This document shows, piece by piece, positions 42,098 through 50,233 of a stretch of DNA of 64,000 bases. Source of the DNA: Achromobacter animicus (lineage in GTDB: Bacteria; Pseudomonadota; Gammaproteobacteria; Burkholderiales; Burkholderiaceae_B); the NCBI RefSeq assembly GCF_902859585.1, contig NZ_CADIJM010000011.1:92026-156025 (forward strand). The letters run 5' to 3'. Below the pieces are notes generated by a model. The model worked only from the letters and a program-made list of their open reading frames with translations, was not told the DNA's origin and did not search any database. The first letter of the stretch is position 1. Each line of letters opens with the position of its first letter. The position numbers and the translations under genes were made by a program.

Positions 42098-44020
42098 TCA
42101 GGCGGGCGCGCCGCCCAGATACGCCTCGATCACCTTGGCGTTGCTTTGCACTTCATTAGGCAGGCCCTCGGCGATCTTCTGGCCGAAGTCCAGCACCGAC
42201 ACCGTGTCGCACACCCCCATCACGACGTCCATGTGGTGTTCGATGAGGATCAGCGTGATGCCGTGGTCACGCACCTTGCGGATGATCGCCAGCAGCTCCA
42301 CGATGTCAGGCGCCGTCAGGCCTGCCGCCGGTTCGTCCAGCAGCAGCAGTTGCGGATCCAGCGCCAGTGCGCGGGCGATCTCCAGGAGGCGCTGCTTGCC
42401 ATAGGGCAGGTTGCGCGCTTCTTCGCTGGCCAGCGATTCCAGGCCGACGAATTCCAGCAGCGCCATGGCTCGTGCCCGTGCGCGCTGTTCCTCGGTCTTC
42501 CACTTGGGCGTGCGCAGCGCGATGCCAGCCAGACCCGTCGTGAAGGTGTGATGCAGGCCCACCAGCACGTTCTCCAGCGCGGTCATTTCGCCGAAGAGTT
42601 GCACGTTCTGGAACGTGCGCGCGATGCCGGCTTCGGCGATGTCCGCGGGCGGGAGTCCGACGAGCGACTTGCCCCCGAACTCCACCGCGCCGGCCGTGGG
42701 CACGTAGATGCCGGTCAGCACGTTCATCATCGTGCTCTTGCCGGAACCGTTGGGTCCGATGAGCCCGTGGATGGTGCCGCGCTTGACGGTCAGGTCCACC
42801 TCGTTAAGCGCTTTCAGGCCGCCGAACTGCATCAGCACGTTCTTGGCCGCCAGCAGGGTCTCGCCCTTGCCCGCGACGGCGTCTGGCACCGCATCCTGTT
42901 CCTTCACCAGGTCCTTCTTCACCGCCAGCGCTGCGCGCCGCGTCGAGAAGAACAGGTTGCGAACGAAGCCCACGATGCCGTCGGGCAGGTAGTACACGAC
43001 GAACAGGATCATCGCGCCGAAGATGGTCAGGCGCCAGTCGGTGACGGCGTCCAGCCAGTACGAGAAGATGGCCAGCACGATCGTGCCGATTACCGGCACC
43101 GCGACCTTGCGCGGCTCGGTGCGGCCCTTGGAGATGGCCACAACGCTGCCTACCGTCACCAGGATCGCCACCGCCAGCGCGATCAGGCGGAAGGTGCCGA
43201 TGTCGTCCAGCATCTTGGGCAGCAGCACGATGATCGAGGCGCCCAGCAGCGCGCCGGTGCGGCTCTTGCGGCCGCCCATAATGATGGCCAGCAGGAACAG
43301 GATCGTCAGTTCGAAGTTGTACGTGTTCGGCGAAATGTACTGTTCCGAATACGAGTACAGCGCGCCCGCCAGGCCGGCAAAGCCGGCGCTGATGACGAAG
43401 GCGATCACCTTGTGCCGGTACACCGACACGCCCATGCAGTCGGATGCGATGGGGCTGTCGCGCAAGGCTTCGAACGAGCGGCCCAGGTGCGACTTCAAGA
43501 TCCGGTGCACCACGATCAGCGAGATCACCAGCAGCGCGGCGACCAGCCAGAAGTACTCGGCCTTGGTCAGCACGTGGCCGGCGATGGACGGCTTGGTGAC
43601 CTTGATGCCCAGCGGGCCTTCGGTCAGGAAGGTCATCTCGTTGATCAGGATCTGGATGATCGTGCCGAAGGCCAGCGTCACCATCGCCAGATAGGGGCCG
43701 GTGACGCGCAGCGCCGGCAGCGCGAGCACTGCGCCAAAGGCGGCGGCGATGACGATGGCGGCGGGCAGCGTCAGCCAGATCGGAATCTGCAGGTGAAAGA
43801 CCAGCACGCCGGCCACGTACGAGCCGATGCCGAAGAGACCCGCGTGGCCCAGCGACACCTGGCCGGTGTAGCCCACCACGATATCGAGCCCGAACAGCAG
43901 GATCGAATAGATCATGATGGTTTCAATCAGGTGCAGGTAATACGTGTTGGTCACGCCCAGCGGCACGGCGGCCAGGCAGGCCACGGCCACGATGGATAGG
44001 AGAAGATGCAGGGGTTTCAT
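42098..44020 (-). CDS. LivM-LivG fusion: ABC permease plus ATPase, system 2
   Basis: 640 residues. Residues about 1-340 are a LivM permease (YSILLFGLDIVVGYTGQVSLGHAGLFGIGSYVAG, EAA-like SDCMGVSVYRHKVIAFVISAGFAGLAGALYSYSE). After a charged linker near 350-385 (TRRAALAVKKDLVKEQDAV) comes a LivG ATPase with Walker A GPNGSGKSTMMNVLTGIY, ARTFQNVQLFGEM, LPYGKQRLLEIARAL, LLLLDEPAAGL and LILIEHHMDVV. Single uninterrupted frame, so a true fusion. It follows livH2 by three bases. Confidence 0.95.
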   Translation of the reverse strand: MKPLHLLLSIVAVACLAAVPLGVTNTYYLHLIETIMIYSILLFGLDIVVGYTGQVSLGHAGLFGIGSYVAGVLVFHLQIPIWLTLPAAIVIAAAFGAVLALPALRVTGPYLAMVTLAFGTIIQILINEMTFLTEGPLGIKVTKPSIAGHVLTKAEYFWLVAALLVISLIVVHRILKSHLGRSFEALRDSPIASDCMGVSVYRHKVIAFVISAGFAGLAGALYSYSEQYISPNTYNFELTILFLLAIIMGGRKSRTGALLGASIIVLLPKMLDDIGTFRLIALAVAILVTVGSVVAISKGRTEPRKVAVPVIGTIVLAIFSYWLDAVTDWRLTIFGAMILFVVYYLPDGIVGFVRNLFFSTRRAALAVKKDLVKEQDAVPDAVAGKGETLLAAKNVLMQFGGLKALNEVDLTVKRGTIHGLIGPNGSGKSTMMNVLTGIYVPTAGAVEFGGKSLVGLPPADIAEAGIARTFQNVQLFGEMTALENVLVGLHHTFTTGLAGIALRTPKWKTEEQRARARAMALLEFVGLESLASEEARNLPYGKQRLLEIARALALDPQLLLLDEPAAGLTAPDIVELLAIIRKVRDHGITLILIEHHMDVVMGVCDTVSVLDFGQKIAEGLPNEVQSNAKVIEAYLGGAPA

Positions 44021-44023
44021 CGC

Positions 44024-44896
44024 TTACACCTTCTTGATCGCGGTCTTGCCGAACAGGCCGGCGGGCTTGAAGGTCAGAACGAGCAGCAGCAATACCAATC
44101 CCGGCACGTCTTTGTATCCCGTTGATAGATAGAAACCGGTGGTCGTTTCGGCGATCCCCAGGATCAGCCCGCCCACCACGACACCCATCCCGCTGGACAG
44201 GCCGCCAATGATCGCGACGGCAAATGCCTTCAGGCCCAGCACGGCGCCCATCGTGGCGCCCGTCAGCGTCAGCGGCGCGACCAGCACGCCGGCAAACGCC
44301 GCGGTCAGCGACGACAGCGCGTACGAGAACGTGATGACCATGCCGGTGTTGATGCCCATCAGGCCGGCCGCGTCGCGGTCGTTGGACGTGGCGACGAAGG
44401 CTTTGCCGTAGATGGATTTGCGGTTGAAGATTTCCACCAGAATCATCATGCCCAGCGCGCCGAACACCACCAGCAGCTCCATCGGCAGCACGTTGGCGCC
44501 CAGCACCTGAATCGGCGCCTCGGGCAGCGGCGAGGGAAAGCGCAGGTCGTCGCGGCCCCAGATGTTTTCGGCCACGTTCTTGAAGATGATGCCCAGCGCA
44601 ATGGTGGCCATGATCCAGCCGAATTCCGATCGCGTCTTGATGGCGGGCCGCACGCCCACGCGTTCGACCAGCGCGCCCTGCGCGAAGCCGAAGATGCAGA
44701 CGATGGGAATCATGACCCAGTAGTTCACGCCCAGTCCGACGAGCGTGAGGCCGACGAGCGCGCCCAGCATCAGGGCTTCGCCCTGGCCGAAGTTCAAGGT
44801 GCCCGATGTGGCGAAGGTGAGCTGGTAGCCGAACGCAATGACCGCATAGATCATGCCTAGCGCGATACCGCTATAGATGAGCTGTAGAAGAATCAT
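44024..44896 (-). CDS. LIV-type ABC permease (LivH-like), system 2
   Basis: 290 residues, about eight membrane helices: QLIYSGIALGMIYAVIAFGYQLTFATSGTLNFGQGEALMLGALVG at the N-terminus and DRDAAGLMGINTGMVITFSYALSSLTAAFAGVLVAP as the coupling region. Inner membrane partner for the LivM-LivG fusion. 141 bases with strong hairpins separate it from the binding-protein gene upstream. Confidence 0.94.
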   Translation of the reverse strand: MILLQLIYSGIALGMIYAVIAFGYQLTFATSGTLNFGQGEALMLGALVGLTLVGLGVNYWVMIPIVCIFGFAQGALVERVGVRPAIKTRSEFGWIMATIALGIIFKNVAENIWGRDDLRFPSPLPEAPIQVLGANVLPMELLVVFGALGMMILVEIFNRKSIYGKAFVATSNDRDAAGLMGINTGMVITFSYALSSLTAAFAGVLVAPLTLTGATMGAVLGLKAFAVAIIGGLSSGMGVVVGGLILGIAETTTGFYLSTGYKDVPGLVLLLLVLTFKPAGLFGKTAIKKV

Positions 44897-44969
44897 GGTG
44901 TGTGTCTTGAGGCGCTGTGTTCCGTCCCAACCCCCTTGGGCAGAACGCTGTTTTCAGGCGGCTGCATGC

Positions 44970-44995
44970 CCCGCGCCCGAAGCTTCAGGCGCGGG
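44970..44995 (-). terminator. Palindrome after binding-protein gene, system 2
   Basis: 26-bp palindrome with one mismatch, CCCGCGCC / GGCGCGGG arms around GAAGCTTC. Lies between the binding-protein stop and livH2; with the neighbouring hairpin it likely stabilises binding-protein mRNA or attenuates readthrough. Confidence 0.55.
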
Positions 44996-45020
44996 CGGCG
45001 GCGGCCGGGCAGCCGCCGCC
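44994..45020 (-). terminator. Hairpin after binding-protein gene, system 2
   Basis: GGCGGCGGC (44994-45002) pairs perfectly with GCCGCCGCC (45012-45020) 18 bases past the stop. No U-tract. Same arrangement as in transporter system 1. Confidence 0.6.
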
Positions 45021-45037
45021 TTCCTGCTTGTCGGGAT

Positions 45038-46201
45038 TTAGTTGGCCTTGATGACCCGGCCGCCCTTGACCTCGCCGATGACCACTTCCTTCGCGGTGAT
45101 CGCGTCGTGGTTGTCGTGCGAGAAGGGCTTGTTGTAGGTCATCACCACGCCCTCGACCGGGGTCTGCAGGTTTTCCAGTGCTTCGCGCACCTTGGGACCG
45201 TCGGTCGAGTTCGCCTGCTTGATGGCCGCGGCCAAGAGGAAGATGGAGTCATAGCCCTGCGCCGCCGACACCGGCGAATCGATGCGGTTGTTCTTGGGCT
45301 TGAACTTGGCCAGGTAGGCGTCGATGAACGCCTTGCGCTTGGGCGTGTCCGGGTCCTGGATGAAGGTTTGCGGCATGCGCGCGCCTTCACCGTTGGCGCC
45401 GGAGTTGTCGATGTAGTTGGCCATGGACAGCGTCCAGCTGCCGATGATCGGCACCTTCCAGCCCAGCTTGGTCATGCCGTTGGCGACCTGGGCCAGCTCC
45501 GGGCCGATACCGTAGGTCAGCACGGCTTCGGCGCCCGCGGCCTTGGCCTTGAGCAGCTGGGCCGTCATGTCGACGTCCTTGATGTTGAACTTTTCGACGG
45601 CGACCGGCTTGATGCCCTTGGCGTCCAGGGCCTTTTCCAGGTCCTCGCGGCCGAGCTGGCCGTAGTTGGTGGAGTCGGCCAGGATCGCGACCTTCTTGAA
45701 GCCGCGGCGCGTGATCGCTTCTTCCACGATCATCGGGGCCTGGATGCTGTCGTGGGCCGCATTGCGGAACACGTAGTTGTCGGGGTATTCAGGCGCCTTG
45801 AACTGATGCGTGATCACGCTGCCGGTGGCCACGTTGTTGAACACCGGGATCTTGGCGTCCTGGTAGAAACGTTGGGAGGCCAATGCGACGCCGGTGTTGA
45901 TATAGCCGACGGTGGCGGTCACCTGTTCCTTGTTGATCAGTTCCTGCGCGATCTGTACGCCGCGCTCGTTCTTGGCTTCGTCATCGCGTTCGACCGCGAC
46001 GAGCTGGCGGCCCATCACGCCGCCGTTCTTGTTGATCTCTTCAATGGCAAGGCGAACGCCGTCGCGCATGCTGACGCCCATGGAGGACGATCCGCCCGTG
46101 TAGGGGCCGGCCACGCCGATCTTGATGGGGTCGGCGGCGTGGGACGCGGCCGATACGGCAAATGCAAGGGTTCCTGCAAGCAGCTTCAAACGAAAATCCA
46201 T
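45038..46201 (-). CDS. LIV-type ABC substrate-binding protein, system 2
   Basis: 387 residues: signal peptide MDFRLKLLAGTLAFAVSAAS cleaved after SHA, then the LivK-type fold (DPIKIGVAGPYTGGSSSMG, GVRLAIEEINKNGGVMGRQL, VAVERDDEAKNERGVQIAQELI, ILADSTNYGQLGREDLEKAL, SAAQGYDSIFLLAAAI). GGAG at a good distance before the ATG. The Ser-rich ligand site (GGSSSMG) resembles amino-acid binders, but several family members bind aromatic acids. First gene of system 2. Confidence 0.94.
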   Translation of the reverse strand: MDFRLKLLAGTLAFAVSAASHAADPIKIGVAGPYTGGSSSMGVSMRDGVRLAIEEINKNGGVMGRQLVAVERDDEAKNERGVQIAQELINKEQVTATVGYINTGVALASQRFYQDAKIPVFNNVATGSVITHQFKAPEYPDNYVFRNAAHDSIQAPMIVEEAITRRGFKKVAILADSTNYGQLGREDLEKALDAKGIKPVAVEKFNIKDVDMTAQLLKAKAAGAEAVLTYGIGPELAQVANGMTKLGWKVPIIGSWTLSMANYIDNSGANGEGARMPQTFIQDPDTPKRKAFIDAYLAKFKPKNNRIDSPVSAAQGYDSIFLLAAAIKQANSTDGPKVREALENLQTPVEGVVMTYNKPFSHDNHDAITAKEVVIGEVKGGRVIKAN

Positions 46202-46570
46202 GGATGTCTCCGTTGTAATTGGGTGAACTGCGTGGAAAGCCGTGTGCCGGCGCCAATCGGCGGATGGTGTTTTGTTGGCGCGCTCCTTTGTTGCGTGTCG
46301 TGACTGTCTGCTTAATCGCTTACGCGAATCTGACCCGGCGGTGCTTTTCCGCGTAAATACCTAGTGCGGATGCAAGGTTCCTTTCAGCTTACTGAATGCT
46401 GTGAGTGGAATGGGCGGTGAGATGGGCGTGCGTCGGTGTTGCGTTCGCAATGCGTCCGCTTCCGCTTGTCCACACAGCGTGTCTCCGGGACGGGCGCAGT
46501 CACGCTGGCCGCATCCTAGCGAGCAGGGTGCGGCGTCGTGCGGAAATTCATTCCGCAGATAACTGGAAAT
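46202..46570. other. 369-base promoter region of transporter system 2
   Basis: No supported gene. It should contain the promoter for the binding-protein gene and the 3' side of the LysR gene. One clear palindrome, GCGGAA-attca-TTCCGC (46540-46556), lies 15 bases beyond the LysR stop. Nothing else recognised. Confidence 0.6.
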
Positions 46571-47512
46571 TTATTCCTGACCGGCCTGCGGCCCGCATGG
46601 CCATTGGGCTGCGCGTTTGCAGACCTCGGCGAGCCATAGGGAAAACGCCTGGGCCGCGCCGCCCGGTGTGCGTGTGGCTTCGGTGCACAGGTAGTACTGC
46701 GACTCGCCGGGGATCTCCACATCCAGCACGCGAACGAGCTTGCCTTCGTCCAGCCACTCGGCGGCTAGCGATCGGCGAGTCAGCGCCACGCCCTGGCCGG
46801 CGCGCGCCGCGGCGAGCATCATGCCCAGGTCTACCAGCCACACGCCGCGCGACGGCTCGGGCCAGTCCAGGCCAGCCGCTGCCAGCCACGGACGCCAGGG
46901 TTCCATCGGGCAACGCAACAGGTCGGCGCGTGCCAGATCGGCGGGCCGCTTGAACGGGCCGCGCGCCGCTTGATAACTCGGTGCGCACACCGCGAACACC
47001 GGATCGTGCGTGAGCGGATGCGCATGAAGGCCGGGATATTTGCCGCTGCCAAAGCGGATCCAGACGTCGGCGTTGGGGGGCATGATGTCCAGATAGGGAA
47101 TGGACAGCATGATTTCAAGTTCGACGCCGGGGTTTGCCGCCGTGAAACCGGGCAGGGCCGGAATCAGCACCTGCCGGGCGAATGTCGGCGTGGACACGAC
47201 GCGCAGCGTTTCCAGCTTGGGTTCGTTGCGCTTGTGCAGCGAGGCGTCGGACAGCAGATCGAGCGCCGTGCGCACCTGTTCCAGGTACTCGCGTCCGGCG
47301 GCGCTCAGCGTCGCGCCGCGGCTGCTTCGAATGAACAGCGTGACGTCCAGCAGGGTTTCCAGCGAGGCGATGCGCTTGCCGATGGCGCTGGCGGTGACGA
47401 AGAGTTCTTCGCTCGCACGCTCGAAGGAACCCAGCCGCGCGGCCGCTTCGAACGCCTGGATGGCGGCAAGCGGCGGCAGGCGCACGTCTTTGGAAGGCGA
47501 AGGTCCACGCAT
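46571..47512 (-). CDS. LysR-family regulator, GcvA-like
   Basis: 313 residues from the ATG at 47512 (an ATG-extended frame to 47563 is possible). N-terminal DNA-binding region: LPPLAAIQAFEAAARLGSFERASEELFVTASAIGKRIASLE, close to GcvA-type LysR proteins; effector domain from about residue 95 (LRVVSTPTFARQVLIPAL). Same strand and upstream of transporter system 2, whose promoter it may control (inference); its own target is otherwise unknown. Confidence 0.88.
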   Translation of the reverse strand: MRGPSPSKDVRLPPLAAIQAFEAAARLGSFERASEELFVTASAIGKRIASLETLLDVTLFIRSSRGATLSAAGREYLEQVRTALDLLSDASLHKRNEPKLETLRVVSTPTFARQVLIPALPGFTAANPGVELEIMLSIPYLDIMPPNADVWIRFGSGKYPGLHAHPLTHDPVFAVCAPSYQAARGPFKRPADLARADLLRCPMEPWRPWLAAAGLDWPEPSRGVWLVDLGMMLAAARAGQGVALTRRSLAAEWLDEGKLVRVLDVEIPGESQYYLCTEATRTPGGAAQAFSLWLAEVCKRAAQWPCGPQAGQE

Positions 47513-47563
47513 GGCGCGTTGGCGGGCCGGCCCGGCGCCCGACAGAAAGTGGTGAGGCGCCAA

Positions 47564-47878
47564 TTATAAAAGTGCCGGCGCGGGCACGCCGTGCCCGTAC
47601 TGGCGCAGCACCTGGGCAATCTCCACCCGGTATCCGTCCAGCCATTGCGACTGCGCGGCCTTGGCCTGCTGATGCGCCGGATGCCGGATCAGCGCGTCCA
47701 ACGCTTCAAGCGATTGCCAGTAATAGACATTGGCGAACAACCCGCGCGTGGTGTCTTCCCAGGATTCTTCCCCCAGGTAGCCCGGCATCGCGCGCGCCGC
47801 CTCTGCGATGCGCTGGTCGAGGCGGTGGAATGCATCGTCGAACTGCTTTATGGCGAAGATGAACGTGGAGGTGTACAT
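47564..47878 (-). CDS. Antibiotic biosynthesis monooxygenase-like small protein
   Basis: 104 residues of a dimeric ferredoxin-like fold: MYTSTFIFAIKQFDDAFHRLDQRIAE, YLGEESWEDTTRGLFANVYYWQSLEALDALIRHPAHQQAK. The F-A-N-V-Y-Y-W then H-P-x-H-x-x-A-K pattern is that of ABM-like proteins, some of which are monooxygenases or haem degraders. Function not established. Starts eight bases after the ArgO stop, so cotranscribed with the exporter. Confidence 0.75.
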   Translation of the reverse strand: MYTSTFIFAIKQFDDAFHRLDQRIAEAARAMPGYLGEESWEDTTRGLFANVYYWQSLEALDALIRHPAHQQAKAAQSQWLDGYRVEIAQVLRQYGHGVPAPALL

Positions 47879-47886
47879 GGCGAGGC

Positions 47887-48519
47887 TCAGACGCCCTTCA
47901 GCGCCAGGCTGATCGCCAAACCAGCCATGACCACGGCGATGATGCCGTCCAGCGCGCGCCAGGCCGACGCGCTGGCAAAGAAGGGTGCAAAGAGCCGCGA
48001 TCCGATGCCCAGTACCGCCAGCCACAGCAGGCTGGCGGTGAAAGCGCCGGCGGCGAAGGCCATGCGGGCGTCTTCGAAGCCGTGCGCCAGCGAGCCGACC
48101 ACCACCATGTCCAGCCAGAAGTGCGGGTTCAGCAGCGAGAAACCCAGCGCGCCCAGCATGGCGGCGCGGCGCGACGGCACCACGTCGCGGGCGGCGGCCA
48201 GACCCCCCGTGGCGGTCCAGGCGCGGCGCGCGGATTGCGCGGCGTACCAGGTCAGGAACGCCACACCGAACCACAGCACGGCGGTCGTCAGCCAGGGGAA
48301 CCACGCGGTCAGCGCCTGCAGGCCGGACACGCTGGCAAAGATGAAGACCGCGTCGATCAGCGCGCAGATGGCGACGACGCTCAAGAGATGCGCGCGCATG
48401 AGGCCCTGGCGCAGGATGAACGCGCTTTGCGCGCCCACGACGGCGAACAGGCCTAGGCCCGTGGCCGTTCCGCTGGCCCAGGCGGTAAGGAAGGCGGGGG
48501 ATGACAAGGTGGCAAACAT
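47887..48519 (-). CDS. LysE/ArgO-type amino-acid exporter
   Basis: 210 residues, about six membrane segments: LGLFAVVGAQSAFILRQGLMRAH (the conserved G-A-Q-x-A/N-x-F/A-x-L-R-Q-G motif), ICALIDAVFIFASVSG, and GFSLLNPHFWLDMVVVGSLA (NPH). Exports arginine and/or lysine analogues. Divergent from the ArgP-like gene at 48667, the classical regulator-exporter pairing (lysE/lysG, argO/argP). Confidence 0.93.
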   Translation of the reverse strand: MFATLSSPAFLTAWASGTATGLGLFAVVGAQSAFILRQGLMRAHLLSVVAICALIDAVFIFASVSGLQALTAWFPWLTTAVLWFGVAFLTWYAAQSARRAWTATGGLAAARDVVPSRRAAMLGALGFSLLNPHFWLDMVVVGSLAHGFEDARMAFAAGAFTASLLWLAVLGIGSRLFAPFFASASAWRALDGIIAVVMAGLAISLALKGV

Positions 48520-48666
48520 GGAAAAAATACCTGTGACTGCAACGCCTGTGGCGGCGCTTTGATGGGTGGCCGAATGCTGAGAGCAATCGGCAATGCGCCA
48601 TTTTCCCTTGCCATGTATATGAAATACAGCTAATTTTCCTTCACTATATTAAGTATTCCTAATCTC

Positions 48667-49566
48667 ATGAAAATCGATCACGGCAACCTGCGCGCCCTGG
48701 CCGCGGTGGTGCGCGAAGGGAGTTTCGAGCGCGCGGCGCTGTCGCTCAGCGTCACGCCGTCGGCGGTGTCGCAACGGATCAAGGCGCTGGAAGACCGGAT
48801 GGGCCGGCTGCTGGTCCAACGCACGGTGCCGGCCGCCGCCACGGCAGACGGACAGGTGCTGGTGCAACTGGCCGAGCAGACCGCCTTGCTGGAACACGAC
48901 GCGCTGAACCGGCTGGGCGTCGCCGACGACGACGTGCCCCACGCCAGCATCCCCATCGCGGTCAACCACGACAGCCTGGAAACCTGGTTCGTTGACGCCG
49001 CCCTGCAGTTCGCGGCGCGCACCCGCGCCACGCTGGACATGCTGTCCGAAGACCAGGATCACACGGCCGCGCTGCTGCGCAACGGCTCCGTGCTGGGCGC
49101 CGTGACCACGCTGGCCGATCCGGTGCAGGGCTGCCGCATCCACGCGTTGGGCAGCATGCGCTACGTGGCCACCTGCACGCCGGACTTCCACAAGCGCTAC
49201 TTCGCCTCGGGCGTCAACGCGCAGACGCTGGCTCAGGCGCCCGTTCTGGTCTTCAACCGCAAGGACGCGCTGCAGGCGCGCTTTGCGCACAAGATCGCCG
49301 ACCCCGCGCCGTGGGAGCCGCCGGTCTGGTGGGTGCCGTCCACGCGCGCCTTCGTGCAGGCCACGCTGGGCGGATTGGGCTGGACCATGAACCCGCTGCC
49401 GCTCGTGCAGGAACATCTTGATGCCGGTCAACTCGTTCTGCTGCGCGGCCGGGCGTGGGAGGACGTGCCGCTCTACTGGCAGCATTGGCGGGTAAACTCC
49501 GAGGCCATGGAAGCCTTGACCGACTCGGTGCTGTCAGCCGCCCGCAGCCTGGTCAGGCGCCGCTAA
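48667..49566 (+). CDS. ArgP/LysG-type LysR regulator
   Basis: 299 residues: HGNLRALAAVVREGSFERAALSLSVTPSAVSQRIKALEDRMGRLLVQR is the ArgP/IciA N-terminus, with IPIAVNHDSLETWFVDAAL starting the effector domain. ArgP senses lysine/arginine and activates the exporter. The AT-rich spacer before its start (48600-48666, with TATATTAAGTATTCC) suits divergent promoters. PCu(A)C starts 18 bases downstream but with its own GGAGG. Confidence 0.93.
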   Translation: MKIDHGNLRALAAVVREGSFERAALSLSVTPSAVSQRIKALEDRMGRLLVQRTVPAAATADGQVLVQLAEQTALLEHDALNRLGVADDDVPHASIPIAVNHDSLETWFVDAALQFAARTRATLDMLSEDQDHTAALLRNGSVLGAVTTLADPVQGCRIHALGSMRYVATCTPDFHKRYFASGVNAQTLAQAPVLVFNRKDALQARFAHKIADPAPWEPPVWWVPSTRAFVQATLGGLGWTMNPLPLVQEHLDAGQLVLLRGRAWEDVPLYWQHWRVNSEAMEALTDSVLSAARSLVRRR

Positions 49567-49584
49567 CGTCTCAGGAGGACACCC

Positions 49585-50076
49585 ATGAACATCCGCAAGT
49601 TTGCCGTTGTTGCCGCGATCGGCCTGTGCACCGCCGGTTCGGCGTGGGCCAAGGACTACAAGGTCGGCCAGGTCGAAGTCGACGATCTCTGGGTCCGCGC
49701 CTCGGCGCCCGGACAGGCCAACGGTGCGGGGTACATGGATATCGACAACGACGCCAAGGCGCCGGACCGTCTGCTGTCGGTCTCGTCGGATGCCGCCGAA
49801 CGCGTCGAACTGCACACCGTGCAGACCGAAAACGGCGTCTCCAAGATGCGTCAGGTCGAAGGCGGCATCGCGCTGCCCGCCGACACGGAGGTCAAGCTCA
49901 GCCCGGGCGGCTATCACGTCATGTTCATCAAGCTGAAGGCGCCGTTCAAGGATGGCGCCACCGTGCCCGCCACGCTCAAGTTTGAAAAGGCAGGCGAAGT
50001 GGCGGTGGAGTTCAAGGTCAAGCCGGCCTCGCACAATCCCGGCATGAGCCACGATCACGGCGCGATGAAGCACTGA
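49585..50076 (+). CDS. Periplasmic copper chaperone PCu(A)C
   Basis: 163 residues. Signal peptide MNIRKFAVVAAIGLCTAGSA cleaved after AWA; mature PCu(A)C fold with the Cu(I) motif His77, Met88, His111, Met113 (H-x10-M...H-x-M). The tail HNPGMSHDHGAMKH adds His/Met copper ligands. It delivers copper for cytochrome c oxidase CuA assembly with Sco. The usual senC/sco partner is not adjacent here. Ends before a strong terminator. Confidence 0.93.
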   Translation: MNIRKFAVVAAIGLCTAGSAWAKDYKVGQVEVDDLWVRASAPGQANGAGYMDIDNDAKAPDRLLSVSSDAAERVELHTVQTENGVSKMRQVEGGIALPADTEVKLSPGGYHVMFIKLKAPFKDGATVPATLKFEKAGEVAVEFKVKPASHNPGMSHDHGAMKH

Positions 50077-50153
50077 TCTTTGCGCCACCCCGCCAGGCTG
50101 CGCGCTTTTTAAAGGCGCAGGCGCGGGCCCATCCGCGGCCCGCCATCGCCGCA

Positions 50154-50191
50154 ATGCAAAAGGCCGACTCATCCGAGTCGGCCTTTTGCAT
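50154..50191. terminator. Strong bidirectional terminator
   Basis: Perfect 17-bp stem (50154-50170 with 50175-50191), loop ATCC, flanked by AAAA inside one arm and TTTT inside the other. It separates the convergent copper-chaperone and gdhA genes. A second small GGGCC/GGCCC hairpin precedes it. Confidence 0.85.
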
Positions 50192-50233
50192 GCCGGGCCC
50201 GCGCGTTGTCGCGCGCGCTTCAGCGGGCGGCGA

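Noticed and set aside
42092-43999. Long plus-strand open frame opposite the LivM-LivG fusion
   Set aside because: Pure antisense shadow of a well-conserved gene.
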